DNA of 64,000 nt from Psychrobacillus faecigallinarum (GTDB taxonomy: Bacteria; Bacillota; Bacilli; Bacillales_A; Planococcaceae). Location of the stretch: NCBI RefSeq assembly GCF_014836595.1, contig NZ_JACSQO010000002.1:514245-578244 (forward strand), read 5' to 3'. A program made the position numbers and the translations under genes. Below are positions 28,047 through 38,301 of this stretch, one piece after another (the stretch's first letter is position 1; each line of letters begins with the position of its first letter). Under the pieces are notes generated by a model. It saw only the letters and a program-made list of their open reading frames with translations, was not told the origin of the DNA and made no database searches.

Positions 28047-29117
28047 ATGTTTCAAAAAGGATTAAAAGATGTAGTTGCTGTTCATACAAAAATCGCATCG
28101 GTGGATGGAGATATAGGAGAGCTTAGATACCGTGGGATAAAAGTAGATGAGCTAGTAAATGAAGGGTCATTTGAAGATATCGCCAATTTTTTGTGGACAG
28201 GGGAACGAACAAACACTAGTTTTCCATCTTTAAATGAATTTAGAGAACTACCAAATCACATAATTGCAATTATTGATGCTCTTCCAATGGAAGTGTCCTT
28301 GATGGATGCAATGAGAACGGCGATATCAGGCTATGCTCATGCAGAATTTAAAGAAAAATCACTAGAAGAGCAGGCGATAATTTTAACAGCAGCACTGCCG
28401 GTCATAGTTGCTAGACATTATCGAAACCAAAAAGGATTAGCAATAGTAGAGCCTAAAAAAGAACTTAGCCATACTGCCAATTATTTATGGATGCTAAATG
28501 GTGAAGTACCAACAGATGTACAAGTTGAAGCGCTTGAAACCTATTTAAAGCTAACGATGGAGCACGGTTTAAATGCCTCGACCTTTGCTGCTAGAGTAAC
28601 GATTTCGACAGAGTCAGATCTTACAGCTGCAGTAACTTCAGCGTTAGGAACAATGAAGGGACCGTTGCACGGAGGAGCGCCTTCAGGGGTAATTTCACTA
28701 CTCAATGAGTTTAAAAATCCTACAATGATCAGAGACATTGTAAGAGATAAAATTATAAATGGCGAAAAGATAATGGGCTTTGGTCACCGAATATATAAGA
28801 CAGAGGACCCTCGTTCCATTTTACTTCGAGACAAATGCTTAAACCTCCAAGGAAAGGATCCTTGGTTAGATATCGCAACTATAGCAGAAAAAGAAATTAT
28901 TGATTTACTTGCAGAGCATAAGCCTGGACGCAAGCTATACACAAATGTTGAGTATTATGCTGCTGCAATCATGCGCTCGATAGATATGCCAGCAGAACTA
29001 TTCACACCTACATTTAGTGTAGCTAGAATGGTAGGCTGGACTGCACATGCTATTGAACAAATAAGAGACAACACCATTTTCCGCCCACAATCCATTTATG
29101 TAGGGGAATTAAAGTAA
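28047..29117 (+). CDS. citA: Citrate synthase
   Basis: 356 residues. Condenses acetyl-CoA and oxaloacetate. Catalytic motifs are MKGPLHGGAPSGV (His), IMGFGHRIYKTEDPRS (His) and FTPTFSVARMVGWTAH with the Asp/Arg region. ATG 28047 follows AAAGGAGGAG closely, which is far better than the upstream ATG 28008. The divergent LysR gene suggests it is the CitA-type minor synthase. Confidence 0.9.
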   Translation: MFQKGLKDVVAVHTKIASVDGDIGELRYRGIKVDELVNEGSFEDIANFLWTGERTNTSFPSLNEFRELPNHIIAIIDALPMEVSLMDAMRTAISGYAHAEFKEKSLEEQAIILTAALPVIVARHYRNQKGLAIVEPKKELSHTANYLWMLNGEVPTDVQVEALETYLKLTMEHGLNASTFAARVTISTESDLTAAVTSALGTMKGPLHGGAPSGVISLLNEFKNPTMIRDIVRDKIINGEKIMGFGHRIYKTEDPRSILLRDKCLNLQGKDPWLDIATIAEKEIIDLLAEHKPGRKLYTNVEYYAAAIMRSIDMPAELFTPTFSVARMVGWTAHAIEQIRDNTIFRPQSIYVGELK

Positions 29118-29388
29118 TAGAGGTAATAATGCAGAAGCATCCGGCAAATGTTTATTTTCTATATATACTTAAATAAATTGAATTAAGTATTGTAGATTTC
29201 CGTTTTGGTGTACTCTTTGCGAGAGGAGCGATAAGCCATCTCTGCCGCTATTGTTGTTACACAAAACATGTTGTTAGCTGCCCACCCACATTGTCTGCGT
29301 GACACATAATGGGATTGTTCTCAGGCATCTGGTATTGGTTATATCGCTATATAGTCGAAACTGTTATGTGTTTAGTTTGCTAAATATA
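29118..29388. other. Noncoding stretch after citrate synthase
   Basis: No gene recognised. The part around 29200-29330 is richer in G and C than its surroundings and may be a remnant, but nothing in it could be identified. Confidence 0.3.
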
Positions 29389-29426
29389 AAAAGTCATGTG
29401 TTATAAAACACATGACTTTTTTATGA
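29388..29426. terminator. Bidirectional terminator
   Basis: AAAAGTCATGTG pairs with CACATGACTTTT around 8 nt, with T-runs on both strands. It serves the minus-strand membrane protein gene next to it. Confidence 0.8.
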
Positions 29427-29750
29427 TTTTTGTTTATTTTTGATGAATGTGTAAATATTTAAAACAACTCCTATGACAAACATAATAATTGCATTCAATG
29501 CAAGAACTAAAACCATAAATCCTCCTGCAAAAGCAATTCCTTCTCTTGTGTCATCTGGATCAAAGTTTTTATTAGCATAATAAATTCCGAAAGCGATAAA
29601 ACAATAGACTATCACCGGAACTAAAAGGGCCATAACAATTGAAGAAACCCATAAAGGAATTTTCCTTTTTTGGTATAAATACACTGCTAAACCATCACAG
29701 ATTACAAGAGACAATAATAAAACAATCCAAACAATAGCATCACCGTTCAT
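29421..29750 (-). CDS. Small membrane protein of unknown function
   Basis: 109 residues with three membrane segments (about 5-24, 33-58, 76-103) and a polar loop DPDDTREG. No family recognised. AGGGGTG precedes its ATG on the minus strand. Confidence 0.6.
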   Translation of the reverse strand: MNGDAIVWIVLLLSLVICDGLAVYLYQKRKIPLWVSSIVMALLVPVIVYCFIAFGIYYANKNFDPDDTREGIAFAGGFMVLVLALNAIIMFVIGVVLNIYTFIKNKQKS

Positions 29751-30280
29751 ATTAATTACACCCCTTCTATAAAAGGTTAACCTAATGTGGATATTTTTAC
29801 AATTAAAGGTAATTTTCTGACATCCGAAGAGTGCTTATACCGAAAAATTGAATAAACTGATGTGGAGAAAACCGAACTTTGGAAAGGACAGTTAGACCGT
29901 AATCTAACCTACCCCGCCAACATACCCCTAATTGGTTTCCTGCAACTTTACTAGGAAATCAGTGGATATACATTACTGTAAATACGCAAAGGGGAGTATG
30001 GCATAATACAAAGACTTCTAATCAGCAATTAAATAGAAGATAATATTTCGTGTATTTTCAAATTATTCTGTTATATAATGGTATTTATAGATGTTATTGG
30101 AGTGGTGAACTTCAATTATTTTAGATTTCAGACCAATACAATTATGCAGAGTCTAAAAAATCTTAATACGGAATGTAGAATAACAGATTTTCATTTACAT
30201 ATATATTGAAATTATTACTTTTTGAATCTCCAATTATATATTTTTATCATCGAGTTTCAAAGTAGAATAGGAGAAAAACT
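29751..30280. other. 530-nt noncoding region
   Basis: No open frame with codon-like character and no clear hairpin terminator. Nothing recognisable is seen apart from AT-rich sequence just before the SDR gene. Confidence 0.3.
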
Positions 30281-31021
30281 ATGAACAATAAAATAGCAAT
30301 AATCACTGGAGCAAGTCATCCCAGGGATATTGGAACTGCAATTTGTAGAAAATTAGCTTCTAAAGGAATAGATATATTCTTTACTAACTGGCAGGCGGAC
30401 AATGAGTGGATCAATAGGTTACAGCAAGAGATAGAAAATTTAGGGGTCCGTTGTGTAGGAATGGAAATCGATTTATCACCGAGTGATGCTTACAAAGTGG
30501 TGCTAGATTCAGTGGAACTGGAGTTGGGAACGCCTTCTATACTAGTTAACAATGCAGCGCATTCGACAAGAGATGGTTATTTGGAATTAGACGGCAATAC
30601 AATGGATGCCCATTATGCAGTAAACATGAGAACAACATTTTTGCTGAGTGTCGAATTTGTCCGTCGCTTTAAGAGAGAGAGAGCGAACGGAAGAATTATA
30701 AATATGACATCAGGACAGGATTTAGGAGCAATGCCAGGAGAACTTGCTTATGCTGCCACCAAGGGTGCTATAACAGCTTTTACAAAATCATTATCTGCGG
30801 AAGTAGCACCCCTCGGAATTACAGTAAATGCAATAAACCCTGGCCCCACCGATTCAACTTGGATGACCGATGAAATAAGAGAACACCTTTTACCGAATTT
30901 TCCAATGGGACGAATAGGTCAGCCTAGCGATGTGGCAGAGGTCGTATCCTTTATTGCTAGCGATGAGGCAGCTTGGATTACTGGACAAGTTATTCATTCA
31001 GAGGGTGGTTTTAATCGTTGA
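30281..31021 (+). CDS. Short-chain dehydrogenase/reductase
   Basis: 246 residues of the classical SDR fold. The cofactor loop is ITGASHPRDIGTAICRKL (a variant glycine motif), NNAAHS follows, the active-site Ser is in MTSGQ and the YxxxK pair is in YAATKGAI. The EGGFNR end is common in FabG-like oxidoreductases. Substrate unknown. It is monocistronic in an AT-rich accessory stretch. Confidence 0.85.
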   Translation: MNNKIAIITGASHPRDIGTAICRKLASKGIDIFFTNWQADNEWINRLQQEIENLGVRCVGMEIDLSPSDAYKVVLDSVELELGTPSILVNNAAHSTRDGYLELDGNTMDAHYAVNMRTTFLLSVEFVRRFKRERANGRIINMTSGQDLGAMPGELAYAATKGAITAFTKSLSAEVAPLGITVNAINPGPTDSTWMTDEIREHLLPNFPMGRIGQPSDVAEVVSFIASDEAAWITGQVIHSEGGFNR

Positions 31022-31038
31022 TGAGGAAAATTGGCAAA

Positions 31039-31235
31039 TGAAAAAAATCAAAAGACAATTCCAAGATTGACATACTTTGTGTTTTAACCATTCTTTTAGT
31101 TTTTACAATGTTAACTTATTTCCATTGGAACGGTTATCAGTAAGTTACAATGAAGAAAATTCTACTCTGCTAATTGAAGAGAGATTAATAGGCAAGGAAA
31201 CCTATAAAGTTGATTCTTCTACTAATTTAAAATAG
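31039..31235 (+). pseudogene. Decayed small membrane-anchored protein gene
   Basis: Pieces of one small protein are visible in successive frames: MKKIKRQF, then KIDILCVLTILLVFTMLTYFH (a membrane segment), then SYNEENSTLLIEERLIGKET ending in KVDSSTNLK. At least two frameshifts separate them. The assignment is from reading the frames; no homologue is claimed. Confidence 0.4.
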
Positions 31236-31476
31236 ATGATTTTCATCAACCAAGTAAATGGAAGTTAACTTGTATGTTTTACCCTTTTACTGCCACGCCT
31301 ATTTGGTTAAGGCGATATTCTACAAGAAACAATCCTAAATAAAATGGTTGTAAGCTTTTTTGATAGTGGTAGAAGTATTTATTGCCGAGAATATGTTAGT
31401 GCATAATAATCTACTACAAAATATTTCTGCCCATTAATAGTAGTAGCATAGTTACTAATGAATCTGAGGGAAAGCT
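31236..31476. other. Noncoding gap before the lipoprotein gene
   Basis: No coding or RNA signal recognised. A weak GAGGGAAAG ribosome site for the next gene lies at its end. Confidence 0.3.
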
Positions 31477-32415
31477 ATGAATAATTTGATGAAGCTTGTT
31501 ATTTTAATATGTATGTTTGTAATATTTTCTGGATGCACAGAGGAAACAGTAAAACCAAATAATCCAACTCATGAGAACCCGATTTTAATGGAACATAATG
31601 GTCAGCAATTTGAAATATATACTTTCTTCGAGGAATATGAGAACTTTGTTGATAAGGCTGAAAAAGAGCCTAGTAATATAGAGGCGTTATTTAATCAAGA
31701 GGTTAAGAAGGCATTTGCAATAAATTCTAATCACACTGTTTCTTTGTACGAAGAGATACCAGCTCCAAAGAAACTAGAACAAATAAGAGAATATCTAGAA
31801 AAATTAAAAAGTAATAAGCAGGAAATAAATAAATGGATCCAAGAAGCATTAGAGGAATCCTCAGACAGGCTTTCTGGAGTAGATAAGACGATTTACGTAT
31901 TTCCTTCCTTTGTAGAAGAGGAAGCATCCCTAAAAGACTTGGACTACGTGGCTGGTGGAACATTTGGTAAGGAACATTTTTATCTAAAGATTAACCCGTC
32001 CTTCACAGAGCTGGCCTTAAAGTATACGGTTGCTCATGAATACCATCATACGGTTGCTATGGAGAGCGGAGACGCTACCACATTACTAGAGCGATGTATA
32101 TTGGAGGGGAAGGCAGATACCTTTGCCAAAATCATCTATCCACAAATGGAACCGGTTTGGCAACAGCCACTTTCTGGTTATTATGAGGAGCAGGGCTGGA
32201 AAGTTTTCAAAGAAAACTTAGAATCAGAGGAATCAGAAATTTGGGATTTCCTTTTCGTCGGTAATCATTTTAAAGGAATAGCCAAATGGACCAATTACAA
32301 AATTGGTTATGAGATAATGCGAAGCTTTTTGGAGAAAAATCATGACGTTTCTACAGAAGAATGGACCAAAATGTCTGCACAAGAAATACTAGCTAAAAGT
32401 AAGTATGTAGATTAG
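31477..32415 (+). CDS. YjaZ-like lipoprotein with DUF2268 Zn-protease signature
   Basis: 312 residues. A lipoprotein signal with lipobox FSGC (Cys about 20) puts it on the outer face of the membrane. The zinc motif HEYHH (about 189-193) and a downstream ILEGKAD (about 210-216) match the HExxH...E arrangement of DUF2268 predicted metalloproteases (B. subtilis YjaZ). Activity and substrate are unproven. Confidence 0.75.
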   Translation: MNNLMKLVILICMFVIFSGCTEETVKPNNPTHENPILMEHNGQQFEIYTFFEEYENFVDKAEKEPSNIEALFNQEVKKAFAINSNHTVSLYEEIPAPKKLEQIREYLEKLKSNKQEINKWIQEALEESSDRLSGVDKTIYVFPSFVEEEASLKDLDYVAGGTFGKEHFYLKINPSFTELALKYTVAHEYHHTVAMESGDATTLLERCILEGKADTFAKIIYPQMEPVWQQPLSGYYEEQGWKVFKENLESEESEIWDFLFVGNHFKGIAKWTNYKIGYEIMRSFLEKNHDVSTEEWTKMSAQEILAKSKYVD

Positions 32416-32595
32416 TTTATGAAATTCCTCTGTCTAACGTACTCTAACAAACAAAAGAAAAATAAGGGTAATACTTTTTGCTAGACAATTGTTTCATAAG
32501 AGGATATTTTTTGAGCTTTTAGAAAATCGGTATTCTTCTTGTTATGCACTCGACTTTTTATAAAGATTGCTGAGAGAGGAGTTACCAAATTTAAT

Positions 32596-33456
32596 ATGAG
32601 AAATGGGCAAACGGTAATATTAGACGGAGTATCTTTTCCATTAAAAGATATCCATGATTTTCGATGGATACATGATTATGGAGAGGTTTTTTGTGTGTTT
32701 GACCGACAGGATTCAGGAAATCTCTCTTTTTTGGTGATAAAAGATGGTTTAAAGAACTTCGTTAAATATGCTGGCGCCGCTCCTGTAAATTACAAGGGAA
32801 AACCAGGGGAAGCAATTAATAAACTTAAAAATGCAAAAGTTGTGTACGAAGCATTAGATCATCCACATTTAGTTAAACTAGTAGAACACCGAGAGATGGA
32901 AGAAGGATATGCACTTGTGTATGAATGGTTTGATGGCCTAAATATACAAAAGAATATGGCTCATTGTCCAGCTTGTCAGAGGTTTAAGCTGCTGCCTTTA
33001 GAAGTACGAATAAAGTCTCTTTCTACTATTTTTGAGTTTCATGTACATGTAGAAAAAAGTAATTATGCAGCAATAGACTTTTATGATGGAAGTATTTTAT
33101 ACGATTTTCAACAGCATAAGACAAAAATATGTGATGTAGATTTGTACCATTCTAAACCATTCTATAATGAAAAAGGTAGGCTTTGGGGTTCGTCAAGGTT
33201 TATGTCACCAGAAGAGTTTAAGATGTGTGCAGAAATTGATGCACGTTCGAATGTTTTTAATATGGGTGCCATCGCTTTTTATATTTTAGGTGGTGCTCTT
33301 GACCGTTCATATAACCAGTGGGAAGCAGGAAAAGAATTATATAGTGTTGCTAGAAGGGCAGTAGAGATTGAAAAAGACAATCGTTATTCTTCAATTGTAG
33401 ATTTCTTCACAGAATGGAAGTTAGTTGTAGATAAAGAGTTTTCTTTCAAGGATTAA
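32596..33456 (+). CDS. Protein-kinase-like protein with degenerate catalytic motifs
   Basis: About 286 residues resembling a Ser/Thr kinase lobe (ALDHPHLVKLVEH; YALVYEWFDGLN; RLWGSSRFMSPEEF; ARSNVFNMGAIAFYILGG). The HRD position reads AID, the Asn that follows is Ser (DGSILYDF), and DFG reads DVD. Catalysis is therefore doubtful, and it may be a pseudokinase. The start is uncertain: ATG 32596 is 14 nt after AGAGAGGAG, and the frame stays open to 32539. Confidence 0.6.
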   Translation: MRNGQTVILDGVSFPLKDIHDFRWIHDYGEVFCVFDRQDSGNLSFLVIKDGLKNFVKYAGAAPVNYKGKPGEAINKLKNAKVVYEALDHPHLVKLVEHREMEEGYALVYEWFDGLNIQKNMAHCPACQRFKLLPLEVRIKSLSTIFEFHVHVEKSNYAAIDFYDGSILYDFQQHKTKICDVDLYHSKPFYNEKGRLWGSSRFMSPEEFKMCAEIDARSNVFNMGAIAFYILGGALDRSYNQWEAGKELYSVARRAVEIEKDNRYSSIVDFFTEWKLVVDKEFSFKD

Positions 33457-33876
33457 TTATATTTTATGTTTTTAATTTATTTAAAGGAAAATAAATATGT
33501 AAGCTAGAATAGTAATAAATAGTTAATTTCAAGCCCAAAATAATATTGTTCTACAAACAAAATATGCTAAGAATATTGCTGTTTTGTTATTAAATTTATT
33601 GAAAAAGAATTGATGAATGGCCTATGATAGCCAAATTATATAACAAGAAAAAATTCAGATATTGTTTATAAACACTCATACAAGGGGAAAAGAAAGAGAA
33701 GCTTCTTTTTAGGATGTACTATCTGAGATTTTAAGAAGAAGGCATTTTATTATATAGGAACAAATATTCAAATATAATGAAATGCCCATCAATCAGTTTG
33801 CCTTTGAAACCAAAGATATAAATCTTTTAATTAGATTAGAAGCTACACATATTCTGGGAGAAAAGGAAAGTGTGCC
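33457..33876. other. 420-nt noncoding region
   Basis: AT-rich, with no gene, hairpin or motif that I could recognise. Confidence 0.3.
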
Positions 33877-35229
33877 ATGGAGAATTCTGTATTGTTATTA
33901 AAAAATGCAAATGTGATCGATGTTGTAACTGGTAAAACAATTTATTCTCATCTTCTTATTCAAAATGGTTTTATTACAAAGATTGTTTCTGCACATAAGC
34001 CTATTGGCTATATTCATAAAAAAGCAGTTATTTATGATTTGAAAAGAAGATTTGTTATTCCTGGTTTGATTGATATGCATGTACATATGAAAGGGGACTA
34101 TGCCCCTATTTTCACTGCCTCTGGTGTTACAACAGTTAGAAACACAGGAGGTAACATCGGAGAGTTAAAAAAAATAATTAACGCATCCAGCGGGGCACCT
34201 ACCCCAAGAATTATCTCAGCAGATAGAATTATTGATGGACCACCGGGGTTATGGGGAGAGAATAGTCCTTGGAACATAAATATTAATGATGCTTGTAGTG
34301 CAAGAGCTGAGGTTAAAAGACAGGTTGAAGCGGGAGCAGATTTTATCAAAGTGTATGGTTGGTTGAAAAAAGAAATGATGAAAATAGTCGTGGAGGAAGC
34401 AAAACTTCTTCATAAGGAAGTTAGCTGTGATTTAGTACATTCAATAGAGGTTACTGCCACAGAGGCAGCAAAAATGGGTATTAAATGGAACGAGCATGCT
34501 TCAGGTATTATAAAAAATATTTTTCCTAACTGGACTATGCAAGCAGACGAAAATATATGGGAGACAATTGATTGGAAAAATCCTGACATGCAAAAAATTA
34601 TAGAGGTATGTAAAATACTTGTGGAAAATAAAGTAGTGCTTTGTCCGACAATGGTTTTGTATGATCAAGTAAATTTAATGAGGAATTACTGGTATCCAGA
34701 AGAAAAAATAATGAACAAACTAAAAGAGAATGCTGTGTTGATGCAACATTGGAGAAGATTTATAGAAAATACTAGCTCATTAAATTCGTTAGGCATACAA
34801 CATACTTATAACAAGGCAATTACAAAGGCTTATTTCGAATTAGGTGGGACAGTGGTTGCTGGATCTGATACCCCTGCTGGTATATTTACATTTCCTGGTA
34901 TGGCATTACACCGAGAGCTAGAATTATTTGTAGAAATTGGTTTATCTGAAATAGATGCATTACGAACTGCCACGATTAAAGCAGCTGAAGCACTAGATAG
35001 GCAAGATATAGGGGTTATTCAAGAAGGCACAATCGCGGATATGGTAGTACTTGAAAAAAATCCATTAAAAGACATACGTAATACGAAAGAAATTCATTTT
35101 ATTATCAAAGGTGGTACCGTATATTCACAGGACGACTTGCTTGATAAGGTTCCAACAGAGGAAAACATAAAAAAATCCGTTGAGGAATTTATGAATAGTT
35201 TTCTAGATACAAATTATAAATCTAGCTAA
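33877..35229 (+). CDS. Amidohydrolase (imidazolonepropionase-like)
   Basis: 450-residue metal-dependent hydrolase. The HxH motif is in IDMHVHMK, the bridging Lys in FIKVYGW, further metal ligands in LVHS and NEHASG, and the catalytic Asp in GSDTPAG. The C-terminal beta-sandwich shows the usual GTIADMVVLEKNPL. Related proteins act on amide or lactone rings or as prolidases; the substrate is unknown. AAAGGAAAGTG precedes ATG 33877. Confidence 0.82.
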   Translation: MENSVLLLKNANVIDVVTGKTIYSHLLIQNGFITKIVSAHKPIGYIHKKAVIYDLKRRFVIPGLIDMHVHMKGDYAPIFTASGVTTVRNTGGNIGELKKIINASSGAPTPRIISADRIIDGPPGLWGENSPWNININDACSARAEVKRQVEAGADFIKVYGWLKKEMMKIVVEEAKLLHKEVSCDLVHSIEVTATEAAKMGIKWNEHASGIIKNIFPNWTMQADENIWETIDWKNPDMQKIIEVCKILVENKVVLCPTMVLYDQVNLMRNYWYPEEKIMNKLKENAVLMQHWRRFIENTSSLNSLGIQHTYNKAITKAYFELGGTVVAGSDTPAGIFTFPGMALHRELELFVEIGLSEIDALRTATIKAAEALDRQDIGVIQEGTIADMVVLEKNPLKDIRNTKEIHFIIKGGTVYSQDDLLDKVPTEENIKKSVEEFMNSFLDTNYKSS

Positions 35230-35335
35230 TATTAATTAAACTAAAAAGTTTTAGGAAATTGTAAATAAAATTAGTTAGACCTTTCTACGTTTCTACATAC
35301 TTTAAACTTAAAACTAGAAAAATGGAAAGTAAGTG

Positions 35336-35364
35336 TTGATTTTTTCAAAGAAAGTCAATATAAT
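35336..35364 (+). promoter_or_regulatory. Promoter of the T-box leader
   Basis: TTGATT (35336-35341) and TATAAT (35359-35364) with a 17-bp spacer, placing the start of the leader RNA near 35371. Confidence 0.8.
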
Positions 35365-35371
35365 TCTCTTA

Positions 35372-35670
35372 ATATGAAAAGCGTTGAAGAGGAAAAGTAA
35401 AATAATGATGTTATAAAGAGAGCTTCTGACGGTGGAAATGAGGCAAACTAATTATTTGAACATGATCTCGGAGCTTCGTACTGAACGTTTTGCGACTAGT
35501 AGGATACGACAAGAGTTGACACTTGTTATCAATGTCAAAGTATAAAGGCATTCTTGCTATGTACTTATGGAGTCAAGTAGTGTGAGCTATTTGAGCATTA
35601 AGGTGGTACCACGGGATATTTAACCCTCGTCCTTATCGATTATTCGATAGGGGGGAGGTTTTTTTTATGG
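35372..35670 (+). ncRNA. T-box riboswitch upstream of methionyl-tRNA synthetase
   Basis: The conserved T-box is AAGGTGGTACCACGG at 35600-35614, and an intrinsic terminator closes the element. T-boxes read uncharged tRNA through a specifier codon and an antiterminator. An ATG at 35462-35464 followed by A is a candidate Met specifier, consistent with the gene downstream. The Stem I fold was not proven. Confidence 0.9.
35624..35669 (+). terminator. T-box terminator
   Basis: CCTC...CCTTATCGA pairs with TCGATAGG...GAGG and is followed by eight T. The 5' side competes with the antiterminator that contains the T-box. Confidence 0.88.
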
Positions 35671-35725
35671 AATGATTTAAACGTTAGATTTTATAAAAGA
35701 GTATCTTAAATAAGGAGAGATAAAA

Positions 35726-37366
35726 ATGAGTATTTTAATAGGGGGAGCGTGGCCGTATGCCAATGGTTCGTTACATTTGGGGCACATAGCTGCATTGTTA
35801 CCAGGAGATATATTAGCTAGGTATTTTAGGTTAAAAGGAGAAGATGTATTATACGTTTCTGGGAGTGATTGTAATGGTACGCCAATTTCCATTCGCGCTA
35901 ACTCTGAAGGTAGTACAACAAAAGTAATAGCAGATCGCTACCATAATGAGTTTGTTGATACCTTTAAACGTTTGGGCTTTACGTTTGATATGTTTACCAG
36001 AACAGATAGCCCCAATCATCACGCTGTCGTACAAGATATTTTTTTAAAGCTATGGAAGAATGGTTATATTTACAAGAAAGAAATAGAACAAACGTATTGT
36101 GAAGTGGATAGGCAGTTTTTACCGGATCGATATGTAGAAGGAACTTGTCCGAACTGTGGAAGCAAGGCTAGAGGAGATCAATGTGACAGCTGTTCTTTAA
36201 TTTTAGACCCTTTAGATTTAACAAACAGAAGCTGTAAACTCTGTGGTAATGAACCGAGTATACGAAAAACAGAACATTTTTATTTTGAACTAGGCAGCTT
36301 TCAGGAGCAACTGGAGAACTATGTGAAGGTTTCTAAGAAAAGCAATGCATGGCGAGACAATGCCGTTCAACTGACAGAGCGATATTTGAGTGAGGGCCTT
36401 AAAGATCGGGCGGCTTCAAGAGATCTTCCAAACGGAGTAAGTATTCCTATAAAAGGCTATGAAGAAAAGAAAATTTACGTGTGGATTGAAGCTGTTTCTG
36501 GATATTATTCAGCGAGTAAGGAGTGGGGATTACAAAATAATAAGGATGTACAAAGCTTTTGGGATGAAGCGACGATATCTTACTACGTTCATGGAAAGGA
36601 TAACATACCTTTTCATACACTTATCTGGCCAGCGATACTAAAGGGAATCGGTCATAAAGCTCTTCCAACACATATCGTATCTAATGAATATCTAACATTG
36701 GAAAAGAAAAAAATATCTACTAGCCAAAACTGGGCAGTTTGGGCTCCTTATATTTTGGAAAAATATCATCCTGATTCTATAAGGTATTTCTTAACAATTA
36801 ATGCTCCGGAAAATAGAGATACAGATTTTTCCTGGAGAGAATTTATTCATAGTCATAATGGGGAGCTATTAGGTGCATATGGCAACTTTATCAATCGTAC
36901 ATTAAAGTTTATAGAAAAATCATATGCAGGTCAGATACCCGAAGAAGAAATTAATGATTTAATCATAAAACAAACCGAAAGCTTGTATATTAGAATCGGC
37001 AAATTAATAGAAGAGGCTCATTTTAAAACAGCCTTAGAAACTATTTTTACCTATATTCGGGATGCTAACAAATACTTTGACGAGCAAAAACCTTGGCTAC
37101 AAATTAAAGAAGAAAGGGATACAAGTAAAAATACTATAACAACTTGCGTTTATATAATTGGAAATGTCGCTCAATTGTTATTCCCGTTTTTGCCCTTTTC
37201 TAGTGAAGAAGTACGGAAGATATTGAGAATGGACAATTTCCAATGGGAGCCAGTTCATGTCAAAGGGAAAACGATAGAGAACATTACTCCTCTATTTGAA
37301 AGAATTGACACCTTGGTTATTCAAGATGAATTTGATCAATTGAATAAGAATGTTAACAATGCCTAA
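35726..37366 (+). CDS. metG: Methionyl-tRNA synthetase, short zinc-knuckle type
   Basis: Charges tRNA-Met. 546 residues. HIGH is HLGH in [10 protein letters not shown]. Two CxxC pairs form the zinc knuckle (CPNCGSK...CDSC and CKLCGNE). KMSKS is KISTS. It ends after the anticodon-binding helical domain and lacks the C-terminal tRNA-binding dimerisation domain found in B. subtilis MetS (about 664 residues). Length and knuckle place it with MetRS2-like or archaeal-type enzymes, so it is probably an accessory copy beside a housekeeping metS elsewhere (inference). It is controlled by the T-box upstream. Confidence 0.88.
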   Translation: MSILIGGAWPYANGSLHLGHIAALLPGDILARYFRLKGEDVLYVSGSDCNGTPISIRANSEGSTTKVIADRYHNEFVDTFKRLGFTFDMFTRTDSPNHHAVVQDIFLKLWKNGYIYKKEIEQTYCEVDRQFLPDRYVEGTCPNCGSKARGDQCDSCSLILDPLDLTNRSCKLCGNEPSIRKTEHFYFELGSFQEQLENYVKVSKKSNAWRDNAVQLTERYLSEGLKDRAASRDLPNGVSIPIKGYEEKKIYVWIEAVSGYYSASKEWGLQNNKDVQSFWDEATISYYVHGKDNIPFHTLIWPAILKGIGHKALPTHIVSNEYLTLEKKKISTSQNWAVWAPYILEKYHPDSIRYFLTINAPENRDTDFSWREFIHSHNGELLGAYGNFINRTLKFIEKSYAGQIPEEEINDLIIKQTESLYIRIGKLIEEAHFKTALETIFTYIRDANKYFDEQKPWLQIKEERDTSKNTITTCVYIIGNVAQLLFPFLPFSSEEVRKILRMDNFQWEPVHVKGKTIENITPLFERIDTLVIQDEFDQLNKNVNNA

Positions 37367-37457
37367 CAAGCATATATGTTGTTTCAAGTCCTTTTCCTTG
37401 AATAAGCAATTATTTTATTTAAAATTAAAAAGGAAACTATGAAGGAGGCGTATATTA

Positions 37458-37931
37458 ATGTATCGTAAAGTAGAGGATTTTATACAGGAATGGACAATGT
37501 CGGCGGAAGGAACAGCAAATGTTTTTAAGGCTATGACAGACGATAAGCTAGATCAAGCAATAGTAGAAAATCATAACACACTTGGTTGGTTAGCTTGGCA
37601 TTTAACAACAGCACCGATTTTCTTAGCAAAGTTTGCTAAGCTTGAATTACCTACAGTGGGTAATCCTAAAGAAATACCAGCATCAGCAAAAGCAATTGTG
37701 ACAGCTTATGATAATATGGCAAAATCACTTGTAAATGCAGCCTCTTCTTTAACAGACAAAGATTTAGTGGAGGGAGTTCCAGCTTTCGGTACAACGTTAG
37801 AGCGTGGGCAAATTTTACGTAAAATCGTTGACCACCAAACTCATCACCGTGGTCAAATGACCGTGTTACTTCGTCAAGCTGGTTTAGAAGTTCCAGGAGT
37901 AATGGGACCAACAAAAGAACAACAAATGTAA
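37458..37931 (+). CDS. DinB-family protein
   Basis: 157-residue four-helix bundle of the DinB/YfiT superfamily. The three metal-binding histidines are in LGWLAWHLTTA (one) and VDHQTHHRGQM (two). Relatives are thiol-dependent enzymes or of unknown function. GAAGGAGGCG precedes the ATG. Confidence 0.82.
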   Translation: MYRKVEDFIQEWTMSAEGTANVFKAMTDDKLDQAIVENHNTLGWLAWHLTTAPIFLAKFAKLELPTVGNPKEIPASAKAIVTAYDNMAKSLVNAASSLTDKDLVEGVPAFGTTLERGQILRKIVDHQTHHRGQMTVLLRQAGLEVPGVMGPTKEQQM

Positions 37932-37937
37932 TGTAGA

Positions 37938-37968
37938 ACCACCTTTATTAAAATAAAGGTGGTTTTTT
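37938..37968 (+). terminator. Terminator after the DinB gene
   Basis: ACCACCTTTATT pairs with AATAAAGGTGGT, followed by seven T. Confidence 0.92.
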
Positions 37969-38199
37969 TATGAGCATGGGGTTAATAAAGCAATCTAGGT
38001 ACGATTACAATAAAGAACTTCATTTTATCTTAACGGCCAGACTTTATTAGTGAAATCGACCTAACTTGTTTACGCAGACGAAAAAGCTACTAAATTTCAA
38101 GAGTCTGAAAATTTATAATGGATAGAAAAATTATAATCTAGCTTATGTTATAATCGGAAAGTATAATCAATTTAATTTTTAACAGGGGGGCGTTCAATA

Positions 38200-38259
38200 T
38201 GATAAATAAACTAATTAGTTTGGGATTACAAAACAAAAAAGGTGAAAGTCCTATTTAAA
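38200..38259 (+). CDS. Possible 19-codon leader peptide
   Basis: ATG 38200 is preceded by a strong AGGGGGG and encodes MINKLISLGLQNKKGESPI. It ends 43 nt before the GNAT start. The 3' end overlaps the open frame that runs into the acetyltransferase in another phase. It could be a leader or a gene remnant. The rest of 37969-38199 holds only TATAAT-like boxes (for example near 38150). Confidence 0.3.
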
Positions 38260-38301
38260 TTAGTTAAATTTAGCGTTCAACCATCAAAAAGGGGAAACTT
38301 T

